In this document: one piece after another, positions 5,785-5,802 of the stretch
Layout of the letters: every line of letters starts with the position of its first letter
How positions within the stretch are numbered: the stretch's first letter is position 1
NCBI GenBank assembly: GCA_905233295.1
Contig: CAJODX010000069.1
Coordinates: 1 to 5,802 of the forward strand
Source: an uncultured Synergistales bacterium
GTDB lineage: Bacteria > Synergistota > Synergistia > Synergistales > Aminobacteriaceae
Reading direction: 5' to 3'
DNA: 5,802 nt
Program-made: the position numbers and the translations under genes
Notes under the pieces: generated by a model
Told to the model about the DNA's origin: nothing
Databases searched by the model: none
The model's input: only the letters and a program-made list of their open reading frames with translations

Positions 5785-5802
5785 TGCGGATGCTCGGGGC
5801 CA

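Overview
The window looks like chromosomal DNA of a flagellated, diderm-type bacterium with a moderately AT-rich genome. The evidence is housekeeping DnaG, a signal-peptide protein of the DUF2993/LmeA type, a DUF4153 polytopic membrane protein and a FliD-type flagellar cap protein. A member of Synergistota (gut or rumen type) would fit the protein styles and gene mix. That is an impression from sequence character only and is not a firm assignment. No mobile element, CRISPR array, tRNA or rRNA is visible.

Layout. On the minus strand, positions 20-1708 hold a complete bacterial primase gene, dnaG (GTG start). An 85-bp AT-rich divergent intergenic region (1709-1793) carries two face-to-face promoter candidates whose -10 hexamers overlap in one palindrome (ATTATAAT). 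These lie directly beside a perfect 9-bp inverted repeat (1719-1745), and a second 14-bp palindrome sits at 1761-1774. On the plus strand follow two genes that probably form an operon: an exported DUF2993-like protein (1794-2525) and, 12 bp later and without a visible ribosome binding site, a DUF4153-like membrane protein (2538-4241). A 91-bp gap (4242-4332) holds a sigma-28-like -10 (TCCGATAA) and a strong AGGAGG. It precedes fliD (4333-5784), whose reading frame stops in an abruptly GC-rich stretch 18 bases before the window end, well before a normal FliD would finish.

How the parts work together. DnaG primes replication and has no functional link to the plus-strand genes beyond the shared promoter region. 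The DUF2993/DUF4153 pair suggests an uncharacterised envelope function, with a periplasmic lipid-binding-type protein and an inner-membrane partner. fliD appears to be separately controlled as a late flagellar gene.

The most notable points are the compact bidirectional promoter/dyad, the repeated beta-type module and the Thr/Asp/Glu-rich segment inserted in FliD, and the suspicious FliD 3' end, which may be a frameshift or an assembly chimera. I found no clear sign of a wholly new multi-gene system.
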